The notes under the pieces were generated by a model. The model did not search any database and was not told where the DNA came from. It saw nothing but the letters and a program-made list of their open reading frames with translations. From NCBI GenBank assembly GCA_947477565.1, contig CANJUR010000002.1:153215-217214 (forward strand): 64,000 nt of DNA, in the 5' to 3' direction. Source of the stretch: Deltaproteobacteria bacterium. Lineage in GTDB: Bacteria > Myxococcota_A > Polyangia > Polyangiales > Ga0077539. The position numbers and the translations under genes are program-made. Positions 43,801 to 51,113 of this stretch are shown in pieces. The stretch's first letter is position 1; each line of letters opens with the position of its first letter.

Positions 43801-44532
43801 GCTCGCGCGCCCTCCGCCGCCACAGGTTTGCGGCGCAGCACAGGTGCCACACATCAGCAGCCCGCCGCAGCCGTCGCCCACCGGTCCGCAGGTCGCGCCC
43901 ACGCTCGCACAGGTACGGGGTGCACACGCGCTCCCGCCGCAGCGGCTGGCCTCGGTTGCACCGCAGGTCTGGCCCGCAGTGCAGGTGCCGCACATCAACA
44001 ATCCGCCGCATCCGTCGGACACCGGGCCGCACGTGGCCCCCACGCTCGCGCAGGTGCGCGCAACGCACACGACCGACGCGTCGCCCGCGCCGCCGACGCC
44101 GCACACGCTCGCGCGCCCGCCACCGCCGCAACTCTGCCCGGTCGGACAGCTACCGCAGTCGAGCAGACCCCCGCAGCCGTCGCCCGCCGGGCCACAGCTC
44201 ACGCCGATCATCGCGCAGGTGCGTGGCGTACAACCCATGCTTCCGCCGCACTGGCTCAAGCGCCCGCCACCTCCGCAGGTCTGCGGCGCCGCGCAATCAC
44301 CACACTGGACCACCCCTCCACAACCGTCCCCGATGGGCCCGCACGTCGCGCCCGCGGTCGCGCATGTCATCAACCCGCACCCGCGACGCGGTACATCGGC
44401 GATCGCCGCATCGCTGGAGCCGCGCACGTCGGCGGCCCCATCCGTCAGCGAGCCCGTCGACTGATCGCTGCAGGATGCGACCGCGGCGATGACCGCCAGC
44501 ATTCTCAAGAAGGCCATGGGGGAAGGCTGCAT
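40813..44532 (-). CDS. Giant Cys-rich repeat lipoprotein (8 + 8 repeats around a central domain)
   Basis: A 1239-residue surface protein. The leader MAFLRMLAVIAAVASC (start M6) ends in a lipobox at the Cys, followed by a short Asp/Ser linker. Sixteen repeats of about 45 residues follow the pattern C-x4-C-x6-C-x6-C-x5-C-x2-C-x5-C-x8-C, for example CVARTCAGTGANCGPVADGC then CGACASGTTCGGGGTPSVCG: eight before and eight after a central part (about 470-880). The centre has a carboxypeptidase-regulatory-like beta sandwich (VTGPDGRFVLRDVPVGANIP) and a class-I-amidotransferase-like or ThuA-like fold (LSRYDMVLFACEGAHI, then GGRVFTTHFSYTWL). Asp-rich inserts such as DAGS separate some repeats. Function is unknown; adhesion or glycan binding is a guess. 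Confidence 0.88.
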   Translation of the reverse strand: MQPSPMAFLRMLAVIAAVASCSDQSTGSLTDGAADVRGSSDAAIADVPRRGCGLMTCATAGATCGPIGDGCGGVVQCGDCAAPQTCGGGGRLSQCGGSMGCTPRTCAMIGVSCGPAGDGCGGLLDCGSCPTGQSCGGGGRASVCGVGGAGDASVVCVARTCASVGATCGPVSDGCGGLLMCGTCTAGQTCGATEASRCGGSACAPRTCASVGATCGPVGDGCGGLLMCGTCAAPQTCGGGGRASQCGTPGGGSCVARTCAGAGATCGPVSDGCGGLLMCGTCAAGQTCGGGGRPSVCGTGGAVDAGSACVARTCAGTGANCGPVADGCGGLLMCGACASGTTCGGGGTPSVCGTGGAADAGSPCVARSCAGVGANCGPVSNGCGGLLTCGTCAAGTTCGGGGIASVCGSPRCAPRTCVSAGATCGPVADGCGALVDCGLCAPGTTCGGGGTPSVCGTPGGSTACTGLCLRRAMCATGVTTTISGQVVTPALVSPDPLYNAVVYIPNTAVAPFTTGVTCDRCGAATSGSPVVSAVTGPDGRFVLRDVPVGANIPLVIQLGRWRRQVTISNVASCVDNVLPATLTRLPRNRTEGDIPLMAMVTGNVDALECVLRKIGIADSEFTTPAGGGRVQMYVANGADAGRNTPAASTLYNTPATLSRYDMVLFACEGAHIEKPPAAQRNIVDYTTAGGRVFTTHFSYTWLYNVAPFSSVATWRTRQATPGNPLRGIIDTSFPRGQAFAQWLTIVGASTGLNQISINEPRHDVDAVVAPTARWIYSTTPVTVQHLTFNTPVGAASETQCGRVLFSDFHVSNGRTTGQTFPAECSGTTLTAQEKVLEFMLFDLASCVTPDIPRTNPCVPRTCLAAGATCGPTGDGCGGTLDCGSCPTGTTCGGGGVPSACGVTTCRPRTCMEQSLSCGSAGDGCGGTLNCGTCAPGTTCGGGGTSGVCGTPACRPVTCAAQSLTCGPAGDGCGGVINCGTCASGTCGGGGRPGVCGSPMCAPTTCAAQALSCGPAGDGCGGTIDCGACPTGSTCGGGGTLGVCGSAMCRSQTCAAQGLNCGPAGDGCGGTLDCGTCASPLTCGGGGTVGVCGASACRPQTCATQNLRCGPAGDGCGASLDCGVCATGMTCGGGGTPGACGSGACRTRTCTDQNIQCGPAGDGCGNLIQCGNCVSPQTCGGGGTPGVCGRGPCSPRNCAALNAECGPIADGCGGLLDCGVCPPGLACGGTGVANRCGAPG
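40819..41964 (-). repeat. C-terminal block of eight Cys-rich coding repeats
   Basis: Eight tandem coding units of about 135-145 bp (45 residues, eight Cys each in nearly all) that make up the last eight repeats of the giant lipoprotein. They are more uniform than the N-terminal block: most read CGPAGDGCGG in the middle and end in TCGGGG-x3-x2-CG. Unit 11 lacks one residue (TCASGTCGGGG). The repetitive DNA keeps other frames open on both strands. Confidence 0.85.
43167..44379 (-). repeat. N-terminal block of eight Cys-rich coding repeats
   Basis: Eight tandem coding units, same register as the C-terminal block but with variable spacers (GTGGAVDAGSA and GTGGAADAGSP between units 5-7). Unit 3 is shortened near its end (CTAGQTCGATEASRCG) and lacks the TCGGGG loop. 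Spacer differences suggest units were gained by duplication. Confidence 0.85.
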
Positions 44533-44922
44533 TCCATGATGATTGCCTGAAACTGCGCGTCCCGCTCAACCCGACAATCAACGAATCGTCGTTGCGCGGA
44601 AGAGCGAGTCATTCGGAGGGTGTGCATCCCTTGCGTAGTGTCTCGGGCACCTCGTCGCGACCTTACTGCCGGTTTACATTCGATATCCGAATGCGGTCGT
44701 CGATGCATGACGTGGCATTGATTCGTGTGTAGTTTCGAATCTTTAGGCTGCATGTCTCGATTCGGTGATGCGGTCATTTCAATAAGTATTTTGGGGGCTG
44801 GGGCGGAATCCGGGTGCCGCGTCGATCGTCGGGGAATGAGGCGTCGGATGCTCCATGCTTGACGCTGCGGGCGCGCTCATTCTGCGAGTAGAACCCCTGG
44901 GAAAGACCCCACCGGAGAACGC
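44533..44922. promoter_or_regulatory. 390-bp lower-GC intergenic region with an inverted repeat
   Basis: No gene is supported. The stretch between the divergent Cys-repeat lipoprotein and the 624-residue protein gene is visibly richer in A/T than the rest of the window, as expected for promoters. A 17-base inverted repeat, CATTCG-ATATC-CGAATG at 44677-44693, could be an operator. AATAAGTATTTTGG near 44781 may hold a -10 element, but I cannot pair it with a -35. Confidence 0.45.
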
Positions 44923-46797
44923 GTGACCGCGGCACCGCAGCGGGTTATGTCGGCCACCATGTCGTTGCCCGCAGACCCGGTATCCGCGCCCTCATCGACG
45001 CCGTCGAGCGTACGACCATCGATCAAGGCCCACGAGTTTTTCGCCATCGAGCCGCCGCCGCCAGAACAGCGCCGCGCCCGCGCTGCTACCTTCGCCGGAG
45101 CCGGGGAGAAGCGCACCCGTTATCACCTCCCCGAGCGCCTCGATTCGCCGTCGCCGGTGGGCTACCGCACGCGCCTCTCGCTCACCCGAGCAGAGGCCGA
45201 CGCGATGCTTTCGATTCTCTCGCTGCCGCGTCCGACAGGCTTTGCGCCGGGGCCTTCGCCGAAGGAGTCCGAACTCTTCGAGGAGTGCTCCCTCGGGGTG
45301 CTGACCGCACGGCAATCGACAAACTTCCAGGGGCACCGCGACGTGCTTCTGGGCCCGGATGATTCGGCCCGCGCCGCGGCCCTGCTGCGACGAATCGGCA
45401 CCGACGGCGTGCCCGTTCTCGACGACGTTGCGTACACCCACGTGGTGCTCTCGCGGCCGTACCGCACGGCCTTCACGATGCTGCTGACCTTCGTCGGACA
45501 TCGCGCGCTCGCGAGCCTCGCGACGGTGCCGATGCGCGCGTGGGCAAAGCGGTTTCGTCACGCCGATGACATCCCGACGATCGGGTACCTGACGGAGCTG
45601 CACCTCGGCGTGCTTGCCGATGCGATGGAGCGCGCGGCGGTGATCGCCTCCGCCGGGACGCGGCGGGCGCAGGTGTTCCTGCGGCCCCTGGAGGCGACGA
45701 TGGAGCGGGAGGCACTGCGCGAACTCGAGACGCTGGCTGGACTCAGCGCAAAGGACCGCGCACAGGGCTGGCGCATCGGCGTGGTGGCCCAGGTCGGGCA
45801 CGCCCTGCCCGAGGAGCGGGTTGCGCTGAGCGTGGCATCCGCGCGCCGAATGGGCGCGGCGCTGCTGGCACTTCGGAGTGAGCGCATCCAGCCCGGGGTG
45901 AACGCCGAAGAGAGCGCCACGGCGCCCTACCAGGAGCGTCAGAGCATGGACGTCTCTGATGCGCTTACCGAGCAGGCCGGGCGCGCGGCCTACAATGCCT
46001 TCGCCCACTTTACCGGCATCGACCGCGACCGCGCGCGCGAGCTGCTTCTTCTCGAGCGCATTGATGTGCTGACGCCCACCGGCAAGGATCGCCTCCGCGC
46101 CGTGCGGGAGCAGCTCACCGCAGTGACCGATCGGGTGGTGCGTGAGATTCCGCTCTGGGCCGACCTGCCCACCGGGCGCTCGCTCAGCCGTAACGCAGCC
46201 CGCGGACGGAAGGCCTTCGCCCTGGCCGGGCAGCGCATCTACGTCGGAGGTCTCTCGCGGCGCGAGGTCGCGGCGGCAGGATTACCCTTCGCGTTCGCGG
46301 TGCGTGCGTTCGGGGCCGCGGCGGCGCGCAGTGCACTGGTCGCGGAAGTGTCCGGCACCACGGAGATTCCCGACGGGTGTGACCTTCTCGCGGGCGTCTG
46401 CCTGATGGCCGGACCGGTGAATCAGAACGACATCGGAAAGCAGTTTCACGGCATGGATGACCTCCTCGCGCGGTCGTTTCCGGACCGCGATCCGACGAGC
46501 CTGCTGGTCTGGACGCTCAAGGCCAAGACCGTCGCCGACCCGATCGGCAACGAGCAGCAACTCCTTGATGCATCGCGCCAGGGTGCCCTCGTCGATCTGC
46601 GTCCCGGACCGCACGAGGTGGTCGCGCTACGTCGCCACGCGCGGCTCGTGCCGATGCGATCGCGGGACGGGCGGGTCAACGGCGAGCGGGCCTTCGGAGA
46701 CGTTGGCAATTTCGTCATCGCCCCCGACGGTCGGGAGATCGCAGGCAACCGCGGGTCCACCTGGCCGCTCTGCTGGTCGCAGGAGGTGTCCTGGTGA
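44923..46797 (+). CDS. Protein of unknown function, 624 residues
   Basis: I do not recognise this protein. No signal peptide or membrane segment is seen; it is probably cytoplasmic. After a Pro/Ser-rich N-terminus (about 1-85) the protein is mixed alpha/beta: helical blocks (SARAAALLRRIGTD, FTMLLTFVGHRALASLATVP, MERAAVIASAGTRRAQ), then a segment with an amidase- or transferase-like turn pattern (SGTTEIPDGCDLLAGVCLMA), and a C-terminal beta-rich end (VALRRHARLVPMRSRDGRV). The start is a GTG with a GGAG site 8 bases before it. The MaoC-like gene overlaps its stop as GTGA, so the two are co-translated. Confidence 0.75.
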   Translation: MTAAPQRVMSATMSLPADPVSAPSSTPSSVRPSIKAHEFFAIEPPPPEQRRARAATFAGAGEKRTRYHLPERLDSPSPVGYRTRLSLTRAEADAMLSILSLPRPTGFAPGPSPKESELFEECSLGVLTARQSTNFQGHRDVLLGPDDSARAAALLRRIGTDGVPVLDDVAYTHVVLSRPYRTAFTMLLTFVGHRALASLATVPMRAWAKRFRHADDIPTIGYLTELHLGVLADAMERAAVIASAGTRRAQVFLRPLEATMEREALRELETLAGLSAKDRAQGWRIGVVAQVGHALPEERVALSVASARRMGAALLALRSERIQPGVNAEESATAPYQERQSMDVSDALTEQAGRAAYNAFAHFTGIDRDRARELLLLERIDVLTPTGKDRLRAVREQLTAVTDRVVREIPLWADLPTGRSLSRNAARGRKAFALAGQRIYVGGLSRREVAAAGLPFAFAVRAFGAAAARSALVAEVSGTTEIPDGCDLLAGVCLMAGPVNQNDIGKQFHGMDDLLARSFPDRDPTSLLVWTLKAKTVADPIGNEQQLLDASRQGALVDLRPGPHEVVALRRHARLVPMRSRDGRVNGERAFGDVGNFVIAPDGREIAGNRGSTWPLCWSQEVSW

Positions 46798-47666
46798 GCA
46801 CGCCGTCCTTCGCATCGGTGCTCGCGGCCCACGCAAAGCTCTTCACGACGCGACGCCCTGGTCTCGCCCGTGGTGCAACGCTTCCGCCCCTCGAACGCAG
46901 CGCCCTGGGGGTAGTCGCAGACCCGACCTGGCTCGCAAACTACCGCCGCTTGTGTGGCCTGGCCGACGAGGGCGCGCTCCCCACGCTCACCCCACAACTC
47001 ATGGCGGCGGCGTTACATCTTGACATTTTAGCCGATCCATTTTTTCCGATTGCGGCAATGGGGATCGTGCACGTCGCCAACCGCACCGAGGAACGCCTGC
47101 GTCTGCCAGCAGATGCCGCGCTCGATCTGGTGGCGCGCGTGGCCGGGAGCCGCGAGACCGAGCTCGGAGTCGAGATCGACCTTTGTACCGAGGCAACCTA
47201 CGGGGGTGATCTGGCGTGGCAGACGACCACGACGGCGCTGGCCCGACGCCGGGGCGATACGACCGGCACGCGGACCAGCAGGGAGGCCTCGATGGCGGGC
47301 ATCGAGGGGTCACCCCGGCGCTCGGTGATCGTTCGCGTGCCTGCGGACATGGGTCGCCGGTATGCGCGCATCGCTGGCGACCTCAACCCGATCCACCAGC
47401 GGGCGTGGATGGCGCGACCGTTCGGATTTCGTACTGCGATCGTGCACGGAACATGGACCGTCGCTCGAGCGCTCGCGGAGTGTCAGGACGATCTGCCGTC
47501 GTGGCCGCGGGTGGTCACGGTGCGCTTTCGCAAGCCGGTTCCGCTTCCGTCGTCGGTGGTGGTCACGTCGTGGCAGCGGTCTGACGGCGCGCTCGACATC
47601 AGGGTCAGCCCGCCGAAGGGCGGTACCGCGCACGTCGAGATCAGGGTCTCCGCGGCGCAGCCCTGA
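46794..47666 (+). CDS. MaoC-like hot-dog dehydratase-family protein
   Basis: A 290-residue protein whose C-terminal 110 residues hold the MaoC/hydratase-2 motif: RYARIAGDLNPIHQRAWMAR, then TAIVHGTWTVARAL, with Asp and His in the place of the catalytic pair. The N-terminal half is probably a second, degenerate hot-dog domain. Such proteins hydrate enoyl-CoA or enoyl-ACP, or act in fatty acid and polyketide metabolism. The GTG start overlaps the previous stop (GTGA), so it probably acts with the 624-residue protein. It converges with gmk over 77 bases, where I see no clear terminator. Confidence 0.8.
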   Translation: MSTPSFASVLAAHAKLFTTRRPGLARGATLPPLERSALGVVADPTWLANYRRLCGLADEGALPTLTPQLMAAALHLDILADPFFPIAAMGIVHVANRTEERLRLPADAALDLVARVAGSRETELGVEIDLCTEATYGGDLAWQTTTTALARRRGDTTGTRTSREASMAGIEGSPRRSVIVRVPADMGRRYARIAGDLNPIHQRAWMARPFGFRTAIVHGTWTVARALAECQDDLPSWPRVVTVRFRKPVPLPSSVVVTSWQRSDGALDIRVSPPKGGTAHVEIRVSAAQP

Positions 47667-47743
47667 GCGAGGGCGGGCGGGGTTTTCGCTATTCGCGTCG
47701 ACGGGCCGCTGCGGTGGTCCCCGGAAGCCGGTGCGCCGGACGC

Positions 47744-48352
47744 TCAGCCTGAGCGCAGTAGCATCTCGGCTCGTTGCGCCCGCCGCGACCGCTGCGCGAC
47801 CGTCGCCCGCGCGATTCCCTTGAGTTCGTCGATGGCAGTCTGGAGATCGTCGTTGACGATCAGGTAGTCGAAGAGGCCGTAGTGCGCGACCTCCTCTCGC
47901 GCGTTGCGCATCCGTCGCTGAATGACCTCTTCGGGCTCGGTGCCACGGTTGCGCAGTCGCTGCTCGAGCACCTCCCACGACGGCGGCAGCACGAATACCG
48001 CCACTGCATCGGGAATCGCGGCTTTCACCTGCCGGGCCCCTTGAACATCGATGACGAAGACCACCCCGCGATGCGTCTCGCGGGCGAGGCGCACCCTCGA
48101 CATCGAGGTGCCGTACCGATGCCCGTGCACCTCGGCCCACTCGCAGAGATCCCCCTCGGCGATCATCTCGTCGAAGCGCCCGCGGTCGAGGAAGTGGTAA
48201 TCGCGTCCGTCGATCTCCCCCGGTCGCGGCGCTCGCGTGGTGTTGGAGATGCTCTGCACAAACTGCGGGAAGGACTCCAACAGCGCGCGCACCATCGTCG
48301 TCTTCCCTGCGCCGGAAGGCGACGTCACGATCAGGTGGAGAAAGCCATCCAT
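47744..48352 (-). CDS. gmk: Guanylate kinase
   Basis: Phosphorylates GMP to GDP using ATP. The 202-residue length is normal. The P-loop PSGAGKTT (about 11-18) is followed by the GMP-binding block SNTTRAPRPGEIDGRDYHFL and EWAEVHGHRYGT, then VFVIDVQGARQVK and the LID region (RLRNRGTEPEEVIQRRM). I start at ATG 48352 (MDGFLHLIV); the 14 extra codons in frame before it are not family-like. It lies 4 bases behind yicC on the same strand, the common gene order. Confidence 0.97.
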   Translation of the reverse strand: MDGFLHLIVTSPSGAGKTTMVRALLESFPQFVQSISNTTRAPRPGEIDGRDYHFLDRGRFDEMIAEGDLCEWAEVHGHRYGTSMSRVRLARETHRGVVFVIDVQGARQVKAAIPDAVAVFVLPPSWEVLEQRLRNRGTEPEEVIQRRMRNAREEVAHYGLFDYLIVNDDLQTAIDELKGIARATVAQRSRRAQRAEMLLRSG

Positions 48353-48356
48353 CCGT

Positions 48357-49223
48357 TCACTCGATGTTCTGCGCCTGCTCGCGCATTCGCTCAAGGTCTG
48401 CCTTCAGCGCCACTACTCCAGTGGTCACCGCCGCGTCGGTTGCCTTCGCCCCCAGCGTGTTGGCCTCCCGCGCCATTTCCTGCAGCAGGAAGTCCATCCG
48501 CCGACCGATCGCGCCCTCTTCGGCGAGCAGCCCGCGCATCGCGTGAGTGTGCGCCCGCAGCCGCGTCAGCTCCTCACTCACGTCCGAGCGCTCGCTCCAG
48601 AGCACCAGTTCCTGGGCGAGGCGCCCTTCGTCGATGGAGAGTTCACCGAGGGCGCCCAGCACCCTCGCCCGCGCCCGTGCCCGCAGCCGCGCCGTCATCC
48701 CCACGGCCTGCCCGGACACGGCCTCCACCGCGCTCGCGACCCCTTCGAGAAGGGCCTCCAGCGCCCCGCCGAGGTGCCGTCCCTCCACCGCGCGGCTCTC
48801 CTCGAAGCGAGCCAGCGCCGCGACCAGCGCCACTTCGAGCGCCGCACGCGCATCGTCCGGCGCGAAGGCACCCGCCGCGGAAAAAAGCTCCGGCATCGCC
48901 CCGAGAACCGCCAGCGGAACCCGCTCGGTATATCCAAGGCCATCCGCCATTCGTTGCATCGCGGCCAGCACTGCGCGCGCCCGCTCCTCGTCGAAGGTGT
49001 GCCGCGCGCCGACCATTCCTTCGATGTGTCCGCTCACGTCCACCCGGCCTCGCGTGAGGTGCCGCCGCACCCGCTGCTCGACGAAGACACAATGCTCGGT
49101 AATTTCGCGCGGCAGCCTGACGCGCACTTCAAGGTAGCGATGGTTGACCGAGCGCACTTCTAGCGACAGCTTCGCCCCGGAGAGCTTCGCATCGCCTGCG
49201 CCGAAGCCCGTCATGCTTCGCAC
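48357..49223 (-). CDS. yicC: YicC family endoribonuclease
   Basis: A 288-residue member of the YicC/YloC family, RNA-binding proteins with reported endoribonuclease activity. The protein starts RSMTGFGAGDAKLSGAKLSL, as in other members (MTGFG), and continues with VRSVNHRYLEVRVRLPRE. Near the C-terminus it has the conserved GRRMDFLLQEMAREANTLGAK block. The start is a GTG with a GGAGG site 7 bases before it; an ATG nine bases inside (49214) is the alternative. It follows the epimerase gene by 19 bases and precedes gmk. Confidence 0.95.
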   Translation of the reverse strand: MRSMTGFGAGDAKLSGAKLSLEVRSVNHRYLEVRVRLPREITEHCVFVEQRVRRHLTRGRVDVSGHIEGMVGARHTFDEERARAVLAAMQRMADGLGYTERVPLAVLGAMPELFSAAGAFAPDDARAALEVALVAALARFEESRAVEGRHLGGALEALLEGVASAVEAVSGQAVGMTARLRARARARVLGALGELSIDEGRLAQELVLWSERSDVSEELTRLRAHTHAMRGLLAEEGAIGRRMDFLLQEMAREANTLGAKATDAAVTTGVVALKADLERMREQAQNIE

Positions 49224-49242
49224 CGCAACAGCCTCCGTTCCG

Positions 49243-50181
49243 CTACGCGCCGACGGGGTTCGCGCGGTACCAGTCGACGGCCTTTTTCAGGCCCGCGCGC
49301 AGGTCGTAGAGCACCTCGTAGCCGAGGAGCTTCTTCGCCGCCGTGATGTCCGCGAGCGAGTCGCGCACGTCGCCCGCGCGCCCAGGCTGGTACTCAGCCT
49401 TCACGTCGGTCCCAAGCTCTTCGTTGATCAGTTGAATCAACGCGTTGAGGGACACACGCGCGCCGCATGCCACGTTGACCACCTCACCGTGCGTCGTGGC
49501 CTTCGCTGCGAGGAGGTTGGCGCTCACCGTGTTGTCGATGAAGCAGAAGTCCCGTGTCTGCTCGCCGTCCCCGAAAATGATCGGCCGCCCGCCGCCGAGA
49601 ATCGTCGTGACGAAGCGTGGAATCACCGCCGCGTACTCGCTCTTCGGATCTTGCCGCGGACCGAACACGTTGAAGTACCGCAGCGAGACGGTCTCGAAGC
49701 CGTAGAGCTTTCCAAACACCGAGACGTACTGCTCCCCCGCGAGCTTGCTGATGGCGTAGGGGCTCATCGGACGCGGGGTCATCGTCTCGATCTTCGGCAG
49801 CGTCGGCGTGTCGCCGTAGGCGCTCGAGCTGGCTGCGTAGACAACCTTTCTCACACCCGCGAGCCGCGCGGCGTTGAGCACCGACACGGTTCCGCCGACG
49901 TTGGCCTGGTTGCTCGCTACCGGGTCGGCCACGCTTCGCGACACGCTCGGAATCGCAGCTTCATGAAACACGAGCTCGACCCCGTGAACCGCCCGCGCGA
50001 TGGCCTCCGGGTCGCAGATGTCGGCCTCGATGAAGTCCACCTTCCCAAGCACGCGGTCGATGTTCGCGCGCTTGCCGGTGGAGAGGTTGTCGATGACCCG
50101 AACCTCTGCGTTTTGCGCGAGCAGAGCGTCAATGAGGTGCCCGCCGATGAAGCCCGCCCCGCCCGTCACCAGCACTTTCAC
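49243..50181 (-). CDS. NAD-dependent nucleotide-sugar 4-epimerase
   Basis: A 312-residue extended SDR enzyme that interconverts UDP-sugars at C4. Rossmann motif GGAGFIGGHL at 7-16, VFHEAAIPSV, the catalytic Ser/Tyr-Lys set SSSAYG and SPYAISKLAGEQ, and substrate block YFNVFGPRQDPKSEYAAVIP. The latter recalls UDP-GlcNAc/GalNAc epimerases (WbpP/Gne type) more than UDP-glucose 4-epimerase, but the exact sugar is not certain. The start is a GTG. It sits in the long minus-strand run of envelope and glycan genes, so it probably supplies sugars for surface polysaccharide. Confidence 0.88.
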   Translation of the reverse strand: MKVLVTGGAGFIGGHLIDALLAQNAEVRVIDNLSTGKRANIDRVLGKVDFIEADICDPEAIARAVHGVELVFHEAAIPSVSRSVADPVASNQANVGGTVSVLNAARLAGVRKVVYAASSSAYGDTPTLPKIETMTPRPMSPYAISKLAGEQYVSVFGKLYGFETVSLRYFNVFGPRQDPKSEYAAVIPRFVTTILGGGRPIIFGDGEQTRDFCFIDNTVSANLLAAKATTHGEVVNVACGARVSLNALIQLINEELGTDVKAEYQPGRAGDVRDSLADITAAKKLLGYEVLYDLRAGLKKAVDWYRANPVGA

Positions 50182-50194
50182 GCGAGCGACCCCT

Positions 50195-50509
50195 TCACTT
50201 CTTTGGCGCGAAGAGCGCCGCCAGTTTCGACTTGGCCTTGAGTTCGCCCTCGTTGCTTCCGGGCTCGCCGTTCTTGAAAGTGAAGAACGAACAGAAGTTC
50301 GCGGACTCGCGATCGGGGATGTACTCGGTGATCTTCTCGCGGCACTGGTTGTGCGCGCTCACGTCCCAGAACTCGCAGTTCTTGCAGCACTGCAGATCAG
50401 CGCCGCAGTGCGGGCACTGGTCGCGCCGGCCCATCTTCACCTCGAAGACCAGCTCGTTCTTGCACTTGTGGCAGAAGTGCTTCTTCTCTTCGACCTTCGG
50501 GATCCACAT
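50195..50509 (-). CDS. Small zinc-finger protein, conserved in this group
   Basis: A 104-residue soluble protein with CxxC pairs (HFCHKCKNEL, QCPHCGAD, QCCKNCEFW) and further Cys residues (NQCRE, NFCSFF), at least eight metal-ligand candidates; one or two zinc sites are expected. The C-terminal end is Lys-rich. The function is unknown. The start ATG has an AGGACG site before it. It lies 22 bases behind the DUF507 gene and 13 bases before the epimerase gene. Confidence 0.78.
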   Translation of the reverse strand: MWIPKVEEKKHFCHKCKNELVFEVKMGRRDQCPHCGADLQCCKNCEFWDVSAHNQCREKITEYIPDRESANFCSFFTFKNGEPGSNEGELKAKSKLAALFAPKK

Positions 50510-50531
50510 GGTGACGTCCTGGCCCTTCGCT

Positions 50532-51044
50532 TCAGGTGATGCCGCGACGGCGCTTCACCTGCTCCGTCACGCGTAGGTACTCAATCTCCCAGGTGCGGGT
50601 GCCCTCCTCGAGGTTCTTCATCTGGTCGCGGACTTCCTTGTCCAGCTCCTCGTCGGCGGCCATGTGACGCTCGAGCACCTTCTTGGCCTTGCGCCGAATG
50701 ACGTCATCTTCAGAGAAGACCTCATCGACGTGCGGTGAGCGCATCATCATCACGATGATCTGATTGAGGATGAACGAGATCGCGTCGCCCCCGAGGCCGA
50801 TGTTCTTCGCCTCGGCCATGGTCTTCTTGACCCGGGCGATGTCTTCGCGGCCGCCGCCCACCTGCTCGACTCGATCCTTGGCCTTCTCCGTGAGGTCGCG
50901 CTCCATGCGCAGGTACTCCCGCAGTACGGCCTCGATGTCGGCCTCGGCCTCGCGCGCACTAGTCACCTCGATGTCCTTGTCGGCGGTTAGCACCCGCACA
51001 ACGTCCATCGCTATCACCGGGACCTTGCTGGAATAGAGCTTCAT
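50532..51044 (-). CDS. DUF507 family protein
   Basis: A 170-residue soluble protein with the DUF507 opening MKLYSSKVPVIAMDVVRVL and long helices (EAEADIEAVLREYLRMERDL, KVLERHMAADEELDKEVRDQ). The family is common in delta-proteobacteria and related phyla; the biochemical role is unknown. The start ATG is clear. It lies behind mlaC (69 bases) and before the zinc-finger gene (22 bases) on the same strand. Confidence 0.88.
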   Translation of the reverse strand: MKLYSSKVPVIAMDVVRVLTADKDIEVTSAREAEADIEAVLREYLRMERDLTEKAKDRVEQVGGGREDIARVKKTMAEAKNIGLGGDAISFILNQIIVMMMRSPHVDEVFSEDDVIRRKAKKVLERHMAADEELDKEVRDQMKNLEEGTRTWEIEYLRVTEQVKRRRGIT

Positions 51045-51113
51045 GCAGCCGAAATCGTATGCCCCGCTGCCCCGGCGGGTGTCAACGTACGAGTGCGCCC
51101 CGGGGTCCGTACG

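Noticed and set aside
41072..44550. Long plus-strand open frames (378, 458, 637 codons and others) opposite the Cys-repeat lipoprotein
   Set aside because: They are frames kept open by the repetitive, GC-rich antisense DNA; they are periodic, Pro/Ala/Arg-rich and have no family motif or ribosome site.
47025..47060. Internal promoter (TTGACA with A/T-rich follow-up) in the MaoC-like gene
   Set aside because: TTGACA is present but no -10 hexamer lies at 16-18 bases, and no downstream plus-strand gene needs it.
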